Shown piece by piece: positions 18,868 through 27,095 of a stretch of 64,000 bases of DNA. Source of the stretch: Spirosoma lacussanchae (GTDB lineage Bacteria; Bacteroidota; Bacteroidia; Cytophagales; Spirosomataceae); assembly GCF_005870035.1 (NCBI RefSeq), contig NZ_SWJG01000003.1, positions 1 through 64,000 of the forward strand, written 5' to 3'. Position 1 is the first letter of the stretch; each line of letters opens with the position of its first letter. The notes under the pieces are model-generated. The model saw only the letters and a program-made list of their open reading frames with translations. It was not told the origin of the DNA and did no database searches. The position numbers were made by a program, and so were the translations under genes.

Positions 18868-18873
18868 CACGGG

Positions 18874-19170
18874 TTAATTCAGCGAAAACAGCGGGATCCG
18901 AGCCGCCACCATGTTGTGAAACATGAGCTCGGTAATAAGAGGTGTCATGTACTTGACGAGCGGAAATTCGGAGATCGATTCCATCACTTCCAGCTCAGAA
19001 TCGGCCTTAAAAATGCACCAGAGTTTTTGGCGATCGACCGAGAGCGAGTAAGACAACAGAAAGCCTCGCTCCATTAATTCTTCTACCTTAAGCCGCTGAG
19101 CTGGAATCCGGTTTGTAAACTCTTCATCCATAACAGCCGGGAGGTCAAATTCAACCATATACTGGCTCAT
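18874..19170 (-). CDS. Muconolactone-isomerase-like ferredoxin-fold small protein
   Basis: 98 residues from the ATG giving MSQYMVEFDLP. In-frame alternatives are an ATG two codons earlier and a TTG at 19191. The pattern MVEFDLP...RLKVEELMERGFLLSYSL...LWCIFKADSELEVMESISEFPL...TPLITEL resembles the muconolactone delta-isomerase-like ferredoxin-fold family. It is downstream of, and probably cotranscribed with, a hydrolase and a ring-cleaving dioxygenase-like gene, which suggests a part in aromatic or quinone handling. The family call is tentative. Confidence 0.6.
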   Translation of the reverse strand: MSQYMVEFDLPAVMDEEFTNRIPAQRLKVEELMERGFLLSYSLSVDRQKLWCIFKADSELEVMESISEFPLVKYMTPLITELMFHNMVAARIPLFSLN

Positions 19171-19212
19171 AAGCATTGCTGTTAATTGCAAACCGGTTGT
19201 GGGATGGGCTTC

Positions 19213-19845
19213 TTAGGCGCCCCCGGTTATAAGCAAATTAACAAAGTTTAGCTCATCTTCGTTGATCGAGTGTGCAAAATTCGGGTAAAGTCTGGCCGTA
19301 ACAGACGCGCCCATCTCCGAAAAAACACGCTCGCTTTCGAGTACGCGTTCTTTCGGAACGTGCGAATCGACATCACTGCAACCCAGAAAAACGGGCGTAT
19401 TGCCAAACGATCCTTCGTACTGGCGGGGCGTCCCGTCGGGGCCGATCAGGCCACCGCTCAGACCAAAAATACCCCCGTACTCGGTCGCGTTTCGGGCAAC
19501 GTATTCCAGCATGAGACAAGCCCCCTGCGAGAAGCCAAACCAGTAAATCTGGGGGAGTTTAAAATTAAAATCGGACTGTAGCCGCGCGCGCAAACTGGTT
19601 AGTACATCGAGCGCCGACGACAGGTAAGGCTCGTTCTCGGCCATGGGCCGCAAAAACGAGTACGGATACCAGGTACGGCCGTTAGCCTCGGGAGCAACGA
19701 ACGCAAAATCATCGGCCTTGATATACTCCGACAATGATAGTATGTCCCGCGCTGAGCCGCCCCGACCGTGTACCATGATCATCACTTTGCTGGCTTCTTC
19801 GAGCGGCTTGCCAGCCGTCACTATATTATTCGGGTTGTGTATCAT
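19213..19845 (-). CDS. Alpha/beta hydrolase, carboxylesterase/phospholipase family (MhqD-like)
   Basis: 210 residues, cytoplasmic. The nucleophile serine is in GFSQGA (S106), with the acid at D158 or D160 in GCSDVDSHVP and the histidine at H192 in NFAHSI. HGRGGSARD near 26-34 forms the oxyanion region. This is the YpfH/MhqD-type esterase group. Its place after a ring-cleaving dioxygenase-like gene parallels the B. subtilis mhqO and mhqD genes of quinone resistance. The natural substrate is not known. Confidence 0.85.
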   Translation of the reverse strand: MIHNPNNIVTAGKPLEEASKVMIMVHGRGGSARDILSLSEYIKADDFAFVAPEANGRTWYPYSFLRPMAENEPYLSSALDVLTSLRARLQSDFNFKLPQIYWFGFSQGACLMLEYVARNATEYGGIFGLSGGLIGPDGTPRQYEGSFGNTPVFLGCSDVDSHVPKERVLESERVFSEMGASVTARLYPNFAHSINEDELNFVNLLITGGA

Positions 19846-19865
19846 AGAAGAACCTGTTTATGGCC

Positions 19866-19904
19866 CCGGACGCAGCTGCTGACTTAATGAGCAGCTGCGT
19901 CCGG
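19866..19904. other. Perfect 15 bp inverted repeat between dioxygenase and hydrolase genes
   Basis: CCGGACGCAGCTGCT / AGCAGCTGCGTCCGG with a 9 nt loop. Neither side has a T tract, so it is not a standard terminator. It could attenuate or stabilise mRNA between the two genes. Confidence 0.5.
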
Positions 19905-19915
19905 GCACTGATCAT

Positions 19916-20857
19916 TTACCGGACAACGATGGGGGGCAACGCCTGTTCCAGGGTGGCCCGGCGGGCTTCGTACTGAGCGGGCAGTTTCAGGTTTTGACCC
20001 AACTCCGCGAGGGGTTCGTCGACGGTGAAGCCCGGCGGGTTGGTCGCAATCTCAAACAGGATACCGCCCGGCTCGCGGAAATAAATGCTATGAAAATAAT
20101 TCCGGTCCAGGACCGTAGTTGGCTGAAAACCGGCCCGCATCAGCTCATCGCGGATAGCCAGCTGGGTCTCGTCCGTATCGGTCGAGAAAGCTACGTGGTG
20201 AACCGAACCGGCACCCTGCAGTGCCCTGACATCACCCGGCGATACCTGCACATCGACATAGTTGCCGGGGCCGCCAGTACCGGCTTTGAAGCGGAAGCGG
20301 CCCTGCTCCTCCCCTACCAGCGTATGCTGCATGGTATCGGTCAGCAGTTTGATAGTCCGGTCGGGGTTTTGCTCGTTCAGCGTAACGGTATGAAAACCAC
20401 GAACGGCGTACTCGGCCGGGATGTGTTTATTGTCCCAGCCCGGGCGCTGATCTTCGTTGTTGAAAACGAGTTCGATACCAGCCCCGTCGCCATCCTCAAA
20501 CCGAAGAACCGATTCGGAAAAGCGTTTGTAGGGTCCTGCGTAGGGAATACTGCGCTCGTTGAGCCGATCCATCCAGTACTGCAACGAAGCGGTAGGTACC
20601 GAAAACGCGGTGTACGTCAGCTGACCTACGCCTTTCCGGCCACGGGGTAATCCGCTGCCGTAGGGAAAAAACGTCAGAATGGTACCGGGCGATCCGGCTT
20701 CGTCCCCGTAGTAGAGATGGTACACATCAGGCGCATCGAAGTTGACCGTTTTCTTGATCAGCCGCAGGCCCATGATGTCGGTATAAAAATCAACGTTGCG
20801 TTGCGTGTCGCCAGCCAGCGTCGTTACGTGGTGCAGGCCATTGATAAGGGTTTCCAT
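19916..20857 (-). CDS. Ring-cleaving dioxygenase-like VOC-fold protein (MhqO/MhqA-like)
   Basis: 313 residues with two glyoxalase/VOC modules. The first starts INGLHHVTTLAGDTQRNVDFY and the second GFHTVTLNEQNPDRT. Metal-ligand candidates are H10 in GLHHV, a histidine in SVHHVAFSTD and a glutamate in GGILFEIATNPPG. This matches the putative ring-cleaving dioxygenase family that confers resistance to hydroquinones in Firmicutes. It is the first gene of a probable three-gene leftward unit. A perfect palindrome ATGTATATACAT lies 54 bp upstream. Confidence 0.88.
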   Translation of the reverse strand: METLINGLHHVTTLAGDTQRNVDFYTDIMGLRLIKKTVNFDAPDVYHLYYGDEAGSPGTILTFFPYGSGLPRGRKGVGQLTYTAFSVPTASLQYWMDRLNERSIPYAGPYKRFSESVLRFEDGDGAGIELVFNNEDQRPGWDNKHIPAEYAVRGFHTVTLNEQNPDRTIKLLTDTMQHTLVGEEQGRFRFKAGTGGPGNYVDVQVSPGDVRALQGAGSVHHVAFSTDTDETQLAIRDELMRAGFQPTTVLDRNYFHSIYFREPGGILFEIATNPPGFTVDEPLAELGQNLKLPAQYEARRATLEQALPPIVVR

Positions 20858-20910
20858 AGTGCAAAAAGTTAATTGTGAGCGTCTTTGTTTAATACGTGTA
20901 GATGTATTTG

Positions 20911-20922
20911 ATGTATATACAT
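20911..20922. promoter_or_regulatory. Palindrome, possible operator
   Basis: ATGTATATACAT is a perfect 12 bp palindrome in an AT-rich region upstream of the ring-cleaving dioxygenase-like gene. Quinone-response genes elsewhere are controlled by MarR- or DUF24-type repressors binding palindromes. No such regulator gene is adjacent here, so this is only a candidate. Confidence 0.35.
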
Positions 20923-20950
20923 TTAATTTTTAGAATTTGTTCAACAAAAA

Positions 20951-20976
20951 AAGCCCGACTCATAAAAGCCGGGCTT
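20951..20976 (-). terminator. pdhA terminator
   Basis: AAGCCCG / CGGGCTT stem with a 12 nt loop, 22 bp after the pdhA stop. Leftward it runs into TTTTTTG. Confidence 0.8.
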
Positions 20977-20997
20977 AAAAATGAAAATCAGCATGGA

Positions 20998-22059
20998 TTA
21001 CTCCATAAGGAATGGGTAATCTTTCTGAACGTAGACGTCTTTATAAGCTTCTTCAGCTGGCGGGTACGGCGACTCTTCGGCAAACTTAACCGACTCATCG
21101 ACAATACCTTTAATTTTCTGGTCGATGGCGGCCAGATCGTCTTCGGTTGCCAGTTTCTGCTCGAGGATGCGGCTCTTCACCATTTCGATCGGATCGCGCT
21201 GTTTGTACTGTTCTACTTCTTCTTTAGAGCGGTACTTCTGCGGATCGGACATCGAGTGGCCCCGGTAGCGGTAGGTCCGGAACTCAAGGAAGGTAGGCCC
21301 TTCTCCCGACCGGGCGCGATCAGCTGCGCGGCTCACGGCGTCATGAACGGCTTCAACGTCCATCGCGTCGACCGGTTCGGCGGGCATGTCATACGATTCG
21401 CCGAGGGTATACAGCTCCGTTACGTTCGAGGTGCGGGCTACGGAGGTACCCATGGCATAACCGTTGTTTTCTACCACGAAGATGACGGGTAGTTTCCAGA
21501 GCATGGCCATGTTGAACGCTTCGTGCAGTGCTCCCTGCCGAACGGCTCCGTCGCCCATGAAACAGATACAGAGGTTAGACGTCTTGTTGTACTTCTCGGC
21601 AAAGGCGATGCCGGCGCCCATTGGTATCTGCGCACCAACGATCCCGTGGCCACCCATGAAGTTGACCGATTTATCGAAGATGTGCATCGAGCCGCCTTTC
21701 CCTTTCGAAGAGCCCGTTTGTTTGGCAAACAGCTCGGCCATGACGGCTTTTGGATCAGAGCCGAGCGCCAGCGGGATACCGTGGTCGCGGTAGGCTGTGA
21801 TCCATTTGTCGTCTTTTGTAAGCGCGGTGTACGAGCCCGATGAGCCGGCTTCCTGCCCAATGTATAAGTGGCAAAAACCCCGGATTTTCTGCTGCCCGTA
21901 GAGCTGCCCGGCTTTTTCTTCAAACTTGCGTTGCAGCTGCATCGATTCGTACCAATACAGGTAACGCTCTTTTGGGTGCTGCGTTTTGGCCGGGGCCGGG
22001 GCCTTCCCATTCTTGGGCTGACTGGCTGCGGCTGGGTTTTTGTCTTTTACGCTTGCCAT
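20998..22059 (-). CDS. pdhA: Pyruvate dehydrogenase E1 component, alpha subunit
   Basis: 353 residues. The E1 alpha subunit binds thiamine diphosphate and decarboxylates pyruvate. The TPP motif starts MGDGAVRQGALHEAF and ends VENNGYAMG. The phosphorylation-loop-like region YRYRGHSMSDP is intact. An N-terminal Ala/Pro/Lys-rich tail of about 30 residues (KNPAAASQPKNGKAPAPAK) precedes the domain. The beta subunit, E2 and E3 genes are not adjacent, as is common in Bacteroidota. Confidence 0.93.
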   Translation of the reverse strand: MASVKDKNPAAASQPKNGKAPAPAKTQHPKERYLYWYESMQLQRKFEEKAGQLYGQQKIRGFCHLYIGQEAGSSGSYTALTKDDKWITAYRDHGIPLALGSDPKAVMAELFAKQTGSSKGKGGSMHIFDKSVNFMGGHGIVGAQIPMGAGIAFAEKYNKTSNLCICFMGDGAVRQGALHEAFNMAMLWKLPVIFVVENNGYAMGTSVARTSNVTELYTLGESYDMPAEPVDAMDVEAVHDAVSRAADRARSGEGPTFLEFRTYRYRGHSMSDPQKYRSKEEVEQYKQRDPIEMVKSRILEQKLATEDDLAAIDQKIKGIVDESVKFAEESPYPPAEEAYKDVYVQKDYPFLME

Positions 22060-22135
22060 GAGAAATGAGTTCTATTGAAATGGGCAGACGCCGATAGCGG
22101 CTCACTCTGGGTTTATTAACCTAACAAAGCGACCG

Positions 22136-22143
22136 TATCTTTG
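22136..22143 (+). promoter_or_regulatory. Promoter -7 element upstream of recF
   Basis: TATCTTTG is a perfect TAnnTTTG element 83 bp before the recF start. The upstream -33 region is A/T-rich without a clear TTG at the ideal distance. Confidence 0.45.
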
Positions 22144-22225
22144 TTGCCAATATCGACGGCTTACAGTTATGCGTTAAACCGACAATTGACCGCGAAATTA
22201 CGCATTCCCGCGTTATACACCACCT

Positions 22226-23326
22226 ATGCACCTCGAAAAGCTGAGCCTGACCAATTTTAAGAATTATGAAGACGGGCGATATGCGTTTGGGCGGCAGGTA
22301 AACGTAATTGTTGGGCCAAACGGCAGCGGAAAAACGAATCTGCTCGATGCGGTCTATTTCCTGTCGTTGAGCAAAAGTGCCTTTCAGAATCAGGACGCGT
22401 TCAGCATACTGCACGGGGCCGATTATTTTATCATCGACGGGGTTTTCCAGGAAACCGAACATCACCACGCCCAGATCACGATTAGTCTGCAACGCGGCCA
22501 GCGAAAGGTAGTCATGGCTGACAAAAAGCCGTACGAACGAATCAGTGACCACATTGGCCGCTTCCCGGTTGTTCTGATTGCGCCGAACGATACCGATCTG
22601 GTGCGCGAACATTCCGAAGACCGGCGCCATTTTTTCGACGGGGTTCTGTCGCAGCTCGACGCCGATTATCTGCAGGATTATCTGACCTACCAGCACGTAC
22701 TCAAACAACGTAACAGCCTGCTCAAACTGTTTGCCGAGCGGAATCAGGTCGACAACGACATGCTGGATACGTACGACGAGCCGCTGCTTGTTATCGGTCA
22801 GCGGATTCACGACCGGCGGCAGCAGTTCATCGCCGAGTACCTCCCCTTTTTTCAGTCGCATTATGCGTACCTCAGCAACGAGCGCGAAGTAGTCAATATC
22901 GTCTACGAATCGGAGGTGAGCAATCCGGGGTTTGCCGAGGAGTTCCGCCATTTTCGACGGCGCGATACGGTACTGCAACGGACTACAATGGGCATACATA
23001 AAGACGACTACAATTTCCTGATCGGCGATGTACCGCTGAAAAAGTTCGGTTCGCAGGGGCAGCAGAAGACCTTCGTGATTGCGCTGAAACTGGCTCAGTT
23101 CGACTGGCTCGAATCGGTCAAAAGCATTAAGCCTATCCTGCTGCTGGATGATATCTTCGACAAACTCGACGACCAGCGCATCGGCAAACTGATTGCCCGG
23201 ATGGACGAAGGTGCGTTTGGGCAGATCTTCGTTACCGACGCCCGCGCCGAACGGACCCGCGATTTATTAAGTGAGGTAAAGGCCGAGGTCCGGTTCTTCG
23301 AAACAGGCGACACCAACCCGCTCTGA
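22226..23326 (+). CDS. recF: DNA replication and repair protein RecF
   Basis: 366 residues. RecF is an SMC-like ATPase that loads RecA at gaps with RecO and RecR. It has Walker A GPNGSGKT (30-37), signature region KKFGSQGQQKTFVIALKLAQ and Walker B ILLLDDIFDKLD. The length is normal. In many bacteria recF lies with dnaA and dnaN at the origin; here it is alone, about 16 kb from the proposed oriC. Confidence 0.96.
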   Translation: MHLEKLSLTNFKNYEDGRYAFGRQVNVIVGPNGSGKTNLLDAVYFLSLSKSAFQNQDAFSILHGADYFIIDGVFQETEHHHAQITISLQRGQRKVVMADKKPYERISDHIGRFPVVLIAPNDTDLVREHSEDRRHFFDGVLSQLDADYLQDYLTYQHVLKQRNSLLKLFAERNQVDNDMLDTYDEPLLVIGQRIHDRRQQFIAEYLPFFQSHYAYLSNEREVVNIVYESEVSNPGFAEEFRHFRRRDTVLQRTTMGIHKDDYNFLIGDVPLKKFGSQGQQKTFVIALKLAQFDWLESVKSIKPILLLDDIFDKLDDQRIGKLIARMDEGAFGQIFVTDARAERTRDLLSEVKAEVRFFETGDTNPL

Positions 23327-23524
23327 TGCTTCTCCCCACCGGCCACCCCGCTGCTGATCCTGGCAGAACAGCTCGGTAGTAAGTTGGTCAGAAACCTTCC
23401 TTTTACTCTACGCAACCTGGCTGCATCGATCCCGAAGCCGAGTTGCGATGCGGTGGCTGGTCGTGCCTTGTCGTCGCTGGGCCAGCCAACTGGGTGTAGC
23501 CTAAACCCGTAATTATAACTTTTC

Positions 23525-24895
23525 ATGAAAAGAGCCCTTACTCTTATTATCGTACTGTTGGTTAGTGGGCTGGCCTTTGGTCAGCAGCCCTTCTCGAGTG
23601 GACCGCTCAGGGTGTCGGAGAACCGGCGTTACCTGGTTCATGCGGATGGTACACCGTTCTTCTACCTGGGCGATACGGCCTGGGAGTTGTTTCACCGACT
23701 CAACCGCGCCGAAGCGGACCAGTATCTGAAACGCCGGGCCGAGCAGGGGTTTACGGTCGTTCAGGCCGTTGCTCTGGCTGAGCTGGATGGCCTGGATACA
23801 CCCAACGCCAACGGTGATAAACCCCTGCTTAACAACGACCCTACGAAGCCAAACGAAGCGTACTTCAAACACGTCGATTACGTGATCGACAAAGCCGCCG
23901 AGTACGGTATCGTTATTAGCCTTCTGCCTACCTGGGGCGACAAACTCTTCAAAAGCAGCTGGGGTAAAGGTCCCGAAATCTTTACAGTCGGCAACGCCAG
24001 AACCTACGGGCAGTGGATCGGCAACCGGTACAAAAACCGGCCAAACATTATCTGGATTATCGGGGGCGACCGAAACCCCCGCGCCAACTCGCAGGATGTG
24101 GCGGTCTGGCAGGCTATGGCCGGCGGTATCGAAACGGGGGTTAGCGGAGCCGACAAAGCCCTGATCAGCTATCACCCGCAGCCGAACGGACTCAAAGGCG
24201 GAGCCACCGAATGGTTCGGCAACGACACCTGGCTGGATTTCAACATGCACCAGAACGGACACTGCCGCGACACGCCCATGTACGATCATATCAGCGTGTC
24301 GTACAACAAAACCCCCGTTCGGCCCACGATGGATGCCGAACCCATCTACGAAGATCATCCAGTCTGCTTCAACGCCAAAGACCTCGGCCTGTCCAACGCC
24401 TACGACGTCCGGAAGTATGCTTACCTCGATTTGTTTGCCGGGGCCCACGGCCATACCTACGGTTGCCACGATATCTGGCAAATGTACGCGCCGGGTCGGG
24501 AGTCGGTCAACGGAGCGCGTATGCCCTGGTCAGAGGCCCTCGAGCTGCCCGCTGCCAACCAGATGAAATTTGTCCGGCAGCTGATGGAGTCGCGGCCAAT
24601 GCTGGAGCGCGTGCCTGATCAGTCGCTGATTGTCGAGAATAACTACCCGCCCGCCGAGCGGATACAGGCCACGCGGGGCCGGGCTTATGCGTTCGTATAT
24701 ACAGCGGCCGGAAAACCGTTTACGGTCAACCTGGGCAAAATCAGCGGCTCGAAGGTAAAAACGGCCTGGCTAAACCCGCGTACCGGAGAAATAAAAGAGC
24801 ACAGCACCATAACCAACACGGGTCAGCAACGGTTTGCCCCGCCCGCTTCCGGCTATGGTCAGGATTGGGTGCTGGTGCTCGACGGGGTGCAGTAA
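23525..24895 (+). CDS. Glycoside hydrolase family 140-like protein (DUF4038), exported
   Basis: 456 residues with a signal peptide (MKRALTLIIVLLVSGLAFGQ). The (beta/alpha)8 DUF4038 domain opens with VHADGTPFFYLGDTAWELFHRL and carries the probable catalytic aspartate in IIGGDRNPR and glutamate in TMDAEPIYEDHP. The C-terminal beta domain (KTAWLNPRTGEI) is of the type that follows DUF4038. Characterised GH140 members remove apiose from pectic rhamnogalacturonan II. The exact sugar here is not shown. There is no SusC/SusD pair nearby, so it is outside a typical polysaccharide utilisation locus. Confidence 0.87.
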   Translation: MKRALTLIIVLLVSGLAFGQQPFSSGPLRVSENRRYLVHADGTPFFYLGDTAWELFHRLNRAEADQYLKRRAEQGFTVVQAVALAELDGLDTPNANGDKPLLNNDPTKPNEAYFKHVDYVIDKAAEYGIVISLLPTWGDKLFKSSWGKGPEIFTVGNARTYGQWIGNRYKNRPNIIWIIGGDRNPRANSQDVAVWQAMAGGIETGVSGADKALISYHPQPNGLKGGATEWFGNDTWLDFNMHQNGHCRDTPMYDHISVSYNKTPVRPTMDAEPIYEDHPVCFNAKDLGLSNAYDVRKYAYLDLFAGAHGHTYGCHDIWQMYAPGRESVNGARMPWSEALELPAANQMKFVRQLMESRPMLERVPDQSLIVENNYPPAERIQATRGRAYAFVYTAAGKPFTVNLGKISGSKVKTAWLNPRTGEIKEHSTITNTGQQRFAPPASGYGQDWVLVLDGVQ

Positions 24896-24915
24896 GTCAG
24901 TTAAGGTAAGCCACT

Positions 24916-24949
24916 AACGCCCGGCGAAATTTCGGTTTCGTCGGGCGTT
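24916..24949 (+). terminator. Terminator after the GH140-like gene
   Basis: AACGCCCG / CGGGCGTT stem extended by CGAAA/TTTCG with one mismatch. It ends in TTTACG, about 20 bp after the stop codon. Confidence 0.7.
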
Positions 24950-25006
24950 TACGTTGGTTCGCACGCGTATTTTGGCCGTTCATCATTTTATCTGAAAATA
25001 TATAAT

Positions 25007-25034
25007 GGAAACTCCGAACCTTTGCGGAGTTTCC
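25007..25034. promoter_or_regulatory. Inverted repeat, likely operator of the efflux-operon TetR
   Basis: GGAAACTCCG and CGGAGTTTCC form a perfect 10 bp inverted repeat with an 8 bp centre AACCTTTG. The centre is one base from the -7 consensus TAnnTTTG. The site ends 32 bp before the tetR-like start. Size and position suit TetR-family autoregulation. It lacks a following T tract, so a terminator is less likely. Confidence 0.55.
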
Positions 25035-25065
25035 GCGGTTTTACCCGATAAAGTACAATTCCAAT

Positions 25066-25725
25066 ATGAAGGAACGGATTTTATCGGAGGCCGAACGGCT
25101 ATTCTGGCGATACGGGGTGCGCTCGGTAACAATGGACGACATTGCCCGGCAGCTGGGTATCTCCAAAAAGACGATCTATCAGCATTTCAGTGACAAAGAA
25201 CAGATTCTGTACCAGGTCATTCAGGACAAAATCAGTACCGACGTTACGGAAATGCAGTGTGTAGTCTCGGAAACCAGCAATCCGATAGAAGAAATGTTGA
25301 TTGTGCTGGAAATGATGCATAAACACCAGGATCAGGTTAGTCCTAATCTGGTGATGGACGTGAAGCGTCATTATCCGCAAGCATTTACGCTTTTCCGCGA
25401 GCACATGGATCGGCATATATTGAAATCGATTCTTGAAAATATACAAAAAGGAATCTCGCTCGGTTTATACAGACCCGATATCAATCCGGCTATTCTGGCC
25501 CGGATGCGAGTTGAGCAAATCGAGCTGGCGTTCAATAACGATTTTTTTCCAACCACTGAGTATTCCATGATCGACGTGCAGCGGGAGCTGATCCATCACT
25601 TCGTTAGGGGGATGCTTACGGAACAGGGCTTCACCATCTACAATCAGTATGTCAATCTATACAATCATGACGTTCAGGAACACAAGGCGGATACTAGCGG
25701 TCTGGCTACTCTCCCTACTGAGTAG
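25066..25725 (+). CDS. TetR/AcrR-family transcriptional regulator
   Basis: 219 residues. The N-terminal helix-turn-helix (RILSEAERLFWRYGVRSVTMDDIARQLGISKKTIYQHF, about 4-41) is typical of TetR repressors; the C-terminal ligand domain is divergent, as usual. It is the first gene of an efflux operon and its 3' end overlaps the start of the tolC-like gene by 59 bp. It probably represses the operon and responds to a pumped compound (inference). Confidence 0.92.
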   Translation: MKERILSEAERLFWRYGVRSVTMDDIARQLGISKKTIYQHFSDKEQILYQVIQDKISTDVTEMQCVVSETSNPIEEMLIVLEMMHKHQDQVSPNLVMDVKRHYPQAFTLFREHMDRHILKSILENIQKGISLGLYRPDINPAILARMRVEQIELAFNNDFFPTTEYSMIDVQRELIHHFVRGMLTEQGFTIYNQYVNLYNHDVQEHKADTSGLATLPTE

Positions 25726-27076
25726 TACCAGCCTGGTATGGGCCCAGCAGCCCCAGCGACAAGAGTTCTCGCTGCAGGAAGCCATTCAGTTTGCCACCTC
25801 GGCCAACATCAATGTGCAAACATCGCGTCTGGATGCCGCGTCTGCCGAATCCCGGATCAAAGAAGTAAAGTCGACCACGTTACCGCAGGTCAGTATAGGA
25901 AGCTTACTGACGTATAATGCCATTATTCAGCGCTTTATCTTACCAGCGGGTGGTTTCGGGGCGCCCTCGTCGACAACGGCGGGCAGTGGCACCCAGCCCG
26001 AAGATGCAGCTGTAACGGCGATCCCGTTCGGGGTAAACTTTCAGGGTAACGTACAGGCAACGGTCAACCAGCTCCTGTTCGATGCTTCGTATAAAATTGG
26101 GCTGAAAGCAGCGGCCACCCTGCGGGAGCTGAGTCAGAAAAACGTGACGGCCTCCAAAATCAACGTGGCTGAGCAGGTGGCCAAAGCCTATTATAATGTA
26201 TTGGTCAGCGAAGAGCGTATCAAGCTGCTCGATTACAACATCAGCCGCATCGACTCGCTTTACAAGGAAACACAGGCCCTGAATAAACAGGGGTTCGTGG
26301 AGAAAATCGATGTCGACCGTCTGGAAGTACAATCGAACAACCTGAAGGCTGAGCGGCAGAACGTTCAGAACCTGATCGGGCTGAGCTATTACCTGCTCAA
26401 ATTTCAGATGGGCCTGGGTACGAACGATGTGGTGGTGCTGACCGACAAAATTCAGGACCTCAACCCCGACCAGCTCGAACGGTCGGTTGCGTTTACGCCG
26501 GAGTTCGATTACAGCCAGCGGGTCGAGTTCTCAGTGCTGCAAAGTCAGATCACCCTGGCCGACCTCGATTACCAGAGTATTGCCAAGCAGTATTTTCCGC
26601 GGGTGGTGGCGTCGGCAACGTATGGTCACAACAACGGTCGGAATAACCTGGGCGATTTTTTTACGACGACCTGGTTCAATTCGGCGGCTATCAACCTGCA
26701 GATTCAGGTGCCGGTATTTGACGGATTTCAGAAACGCTATGCCGCCCAGCAGAGGAAGATTGCCCTCGATAAGGCCCGCCTGGGTAGCAACCTGCTGAAA
26801 AACTCGATCGACCTGCAGATCCGGCAGTCGCAGATTACGATTCAGAATAGCCTGCAGACCCTCCGGACGCAGAAGCGGAACCTCGATCTGGCCCAGGAAA
26901 TTCTGCGCGTTACCCGAATCAAGTACAAAGAAGGCGTTGGGTCGAATATTGAGGTGCTGAACGCCGAATCGTCATCGCGCGAAGCGCAGACCAACTACTT
27001 CGCATCGCTGCTGGATTTCATGCTGGCCAAAGTTGACTACGACAAAGCAACGGGTAAGCTGTATACAGGCAATTAA
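25667..27076 (+). CDS. TolC-family outer-membrane efflux protein
   Basis: 469 residues from the ATG at 25667, which gives a good signal peptide (RRILAVWLLSLLSSTSLVWAQQ). An in-frame ATG six codons upstream is less likely. Two OEP repeats are visible: FSLQEAIQFATSANINVQTSRLDAASAES near the N-terminus and a second helical half ending NIEVLNAESSSREAQTNYFASLLDFMLAKVDYDKATG. It forms the outer-membrane channel of the tripartite pump encoded by the next two genes. Confidence 0.93.
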   Translation: MTFRNTRRILAVWLLSLLSSTSLVWAQQPQRQEFSLQEAIQFATSANINVQTSRLDAASAESRIKEVKSTTLPQVSIGSLLTYNAIIQRFILPAGGFGAPSSTTAGSGTQPEDAAVTAIPFGVNFQGNVQATVNQLLFDASYKIGLKAAATLRELSQKNVTASKINVAEQVAKAYYNVLVSEERIKLLDYNISRIDSLYKETQALNKQGFVEKIDVDRLEVQSNNLKAERQNVQNLIGLSYYLLKFQMGLGTNDVVVLTDKIQDLNPDQLERSVAFTPEFDYSQRVEFSVLQSQITLADLDYQSIAKQYFPRVVASATYGHNNGRNNLGDFFTTTWFNSAAINLQIQVPVFDGFQKRYAAQQRKIALDKARLGSNLLKNSIDLQIRQSQITIQNSLQTLRTQKRNLDLAQEILRVTRIKYKEGVGSNIEVLNAESSSREAQTNYFASLLDFMLAKVDYDKATGKLYTGN

Positions 27077-27095
27077 AGACAAACAACACCGAATC

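Noticed and set aside
23513..24481. 322-codon minus-strand ORF
   Set aside because: Antisense to the GH140-like gene, which has signal and catalytic motifs.
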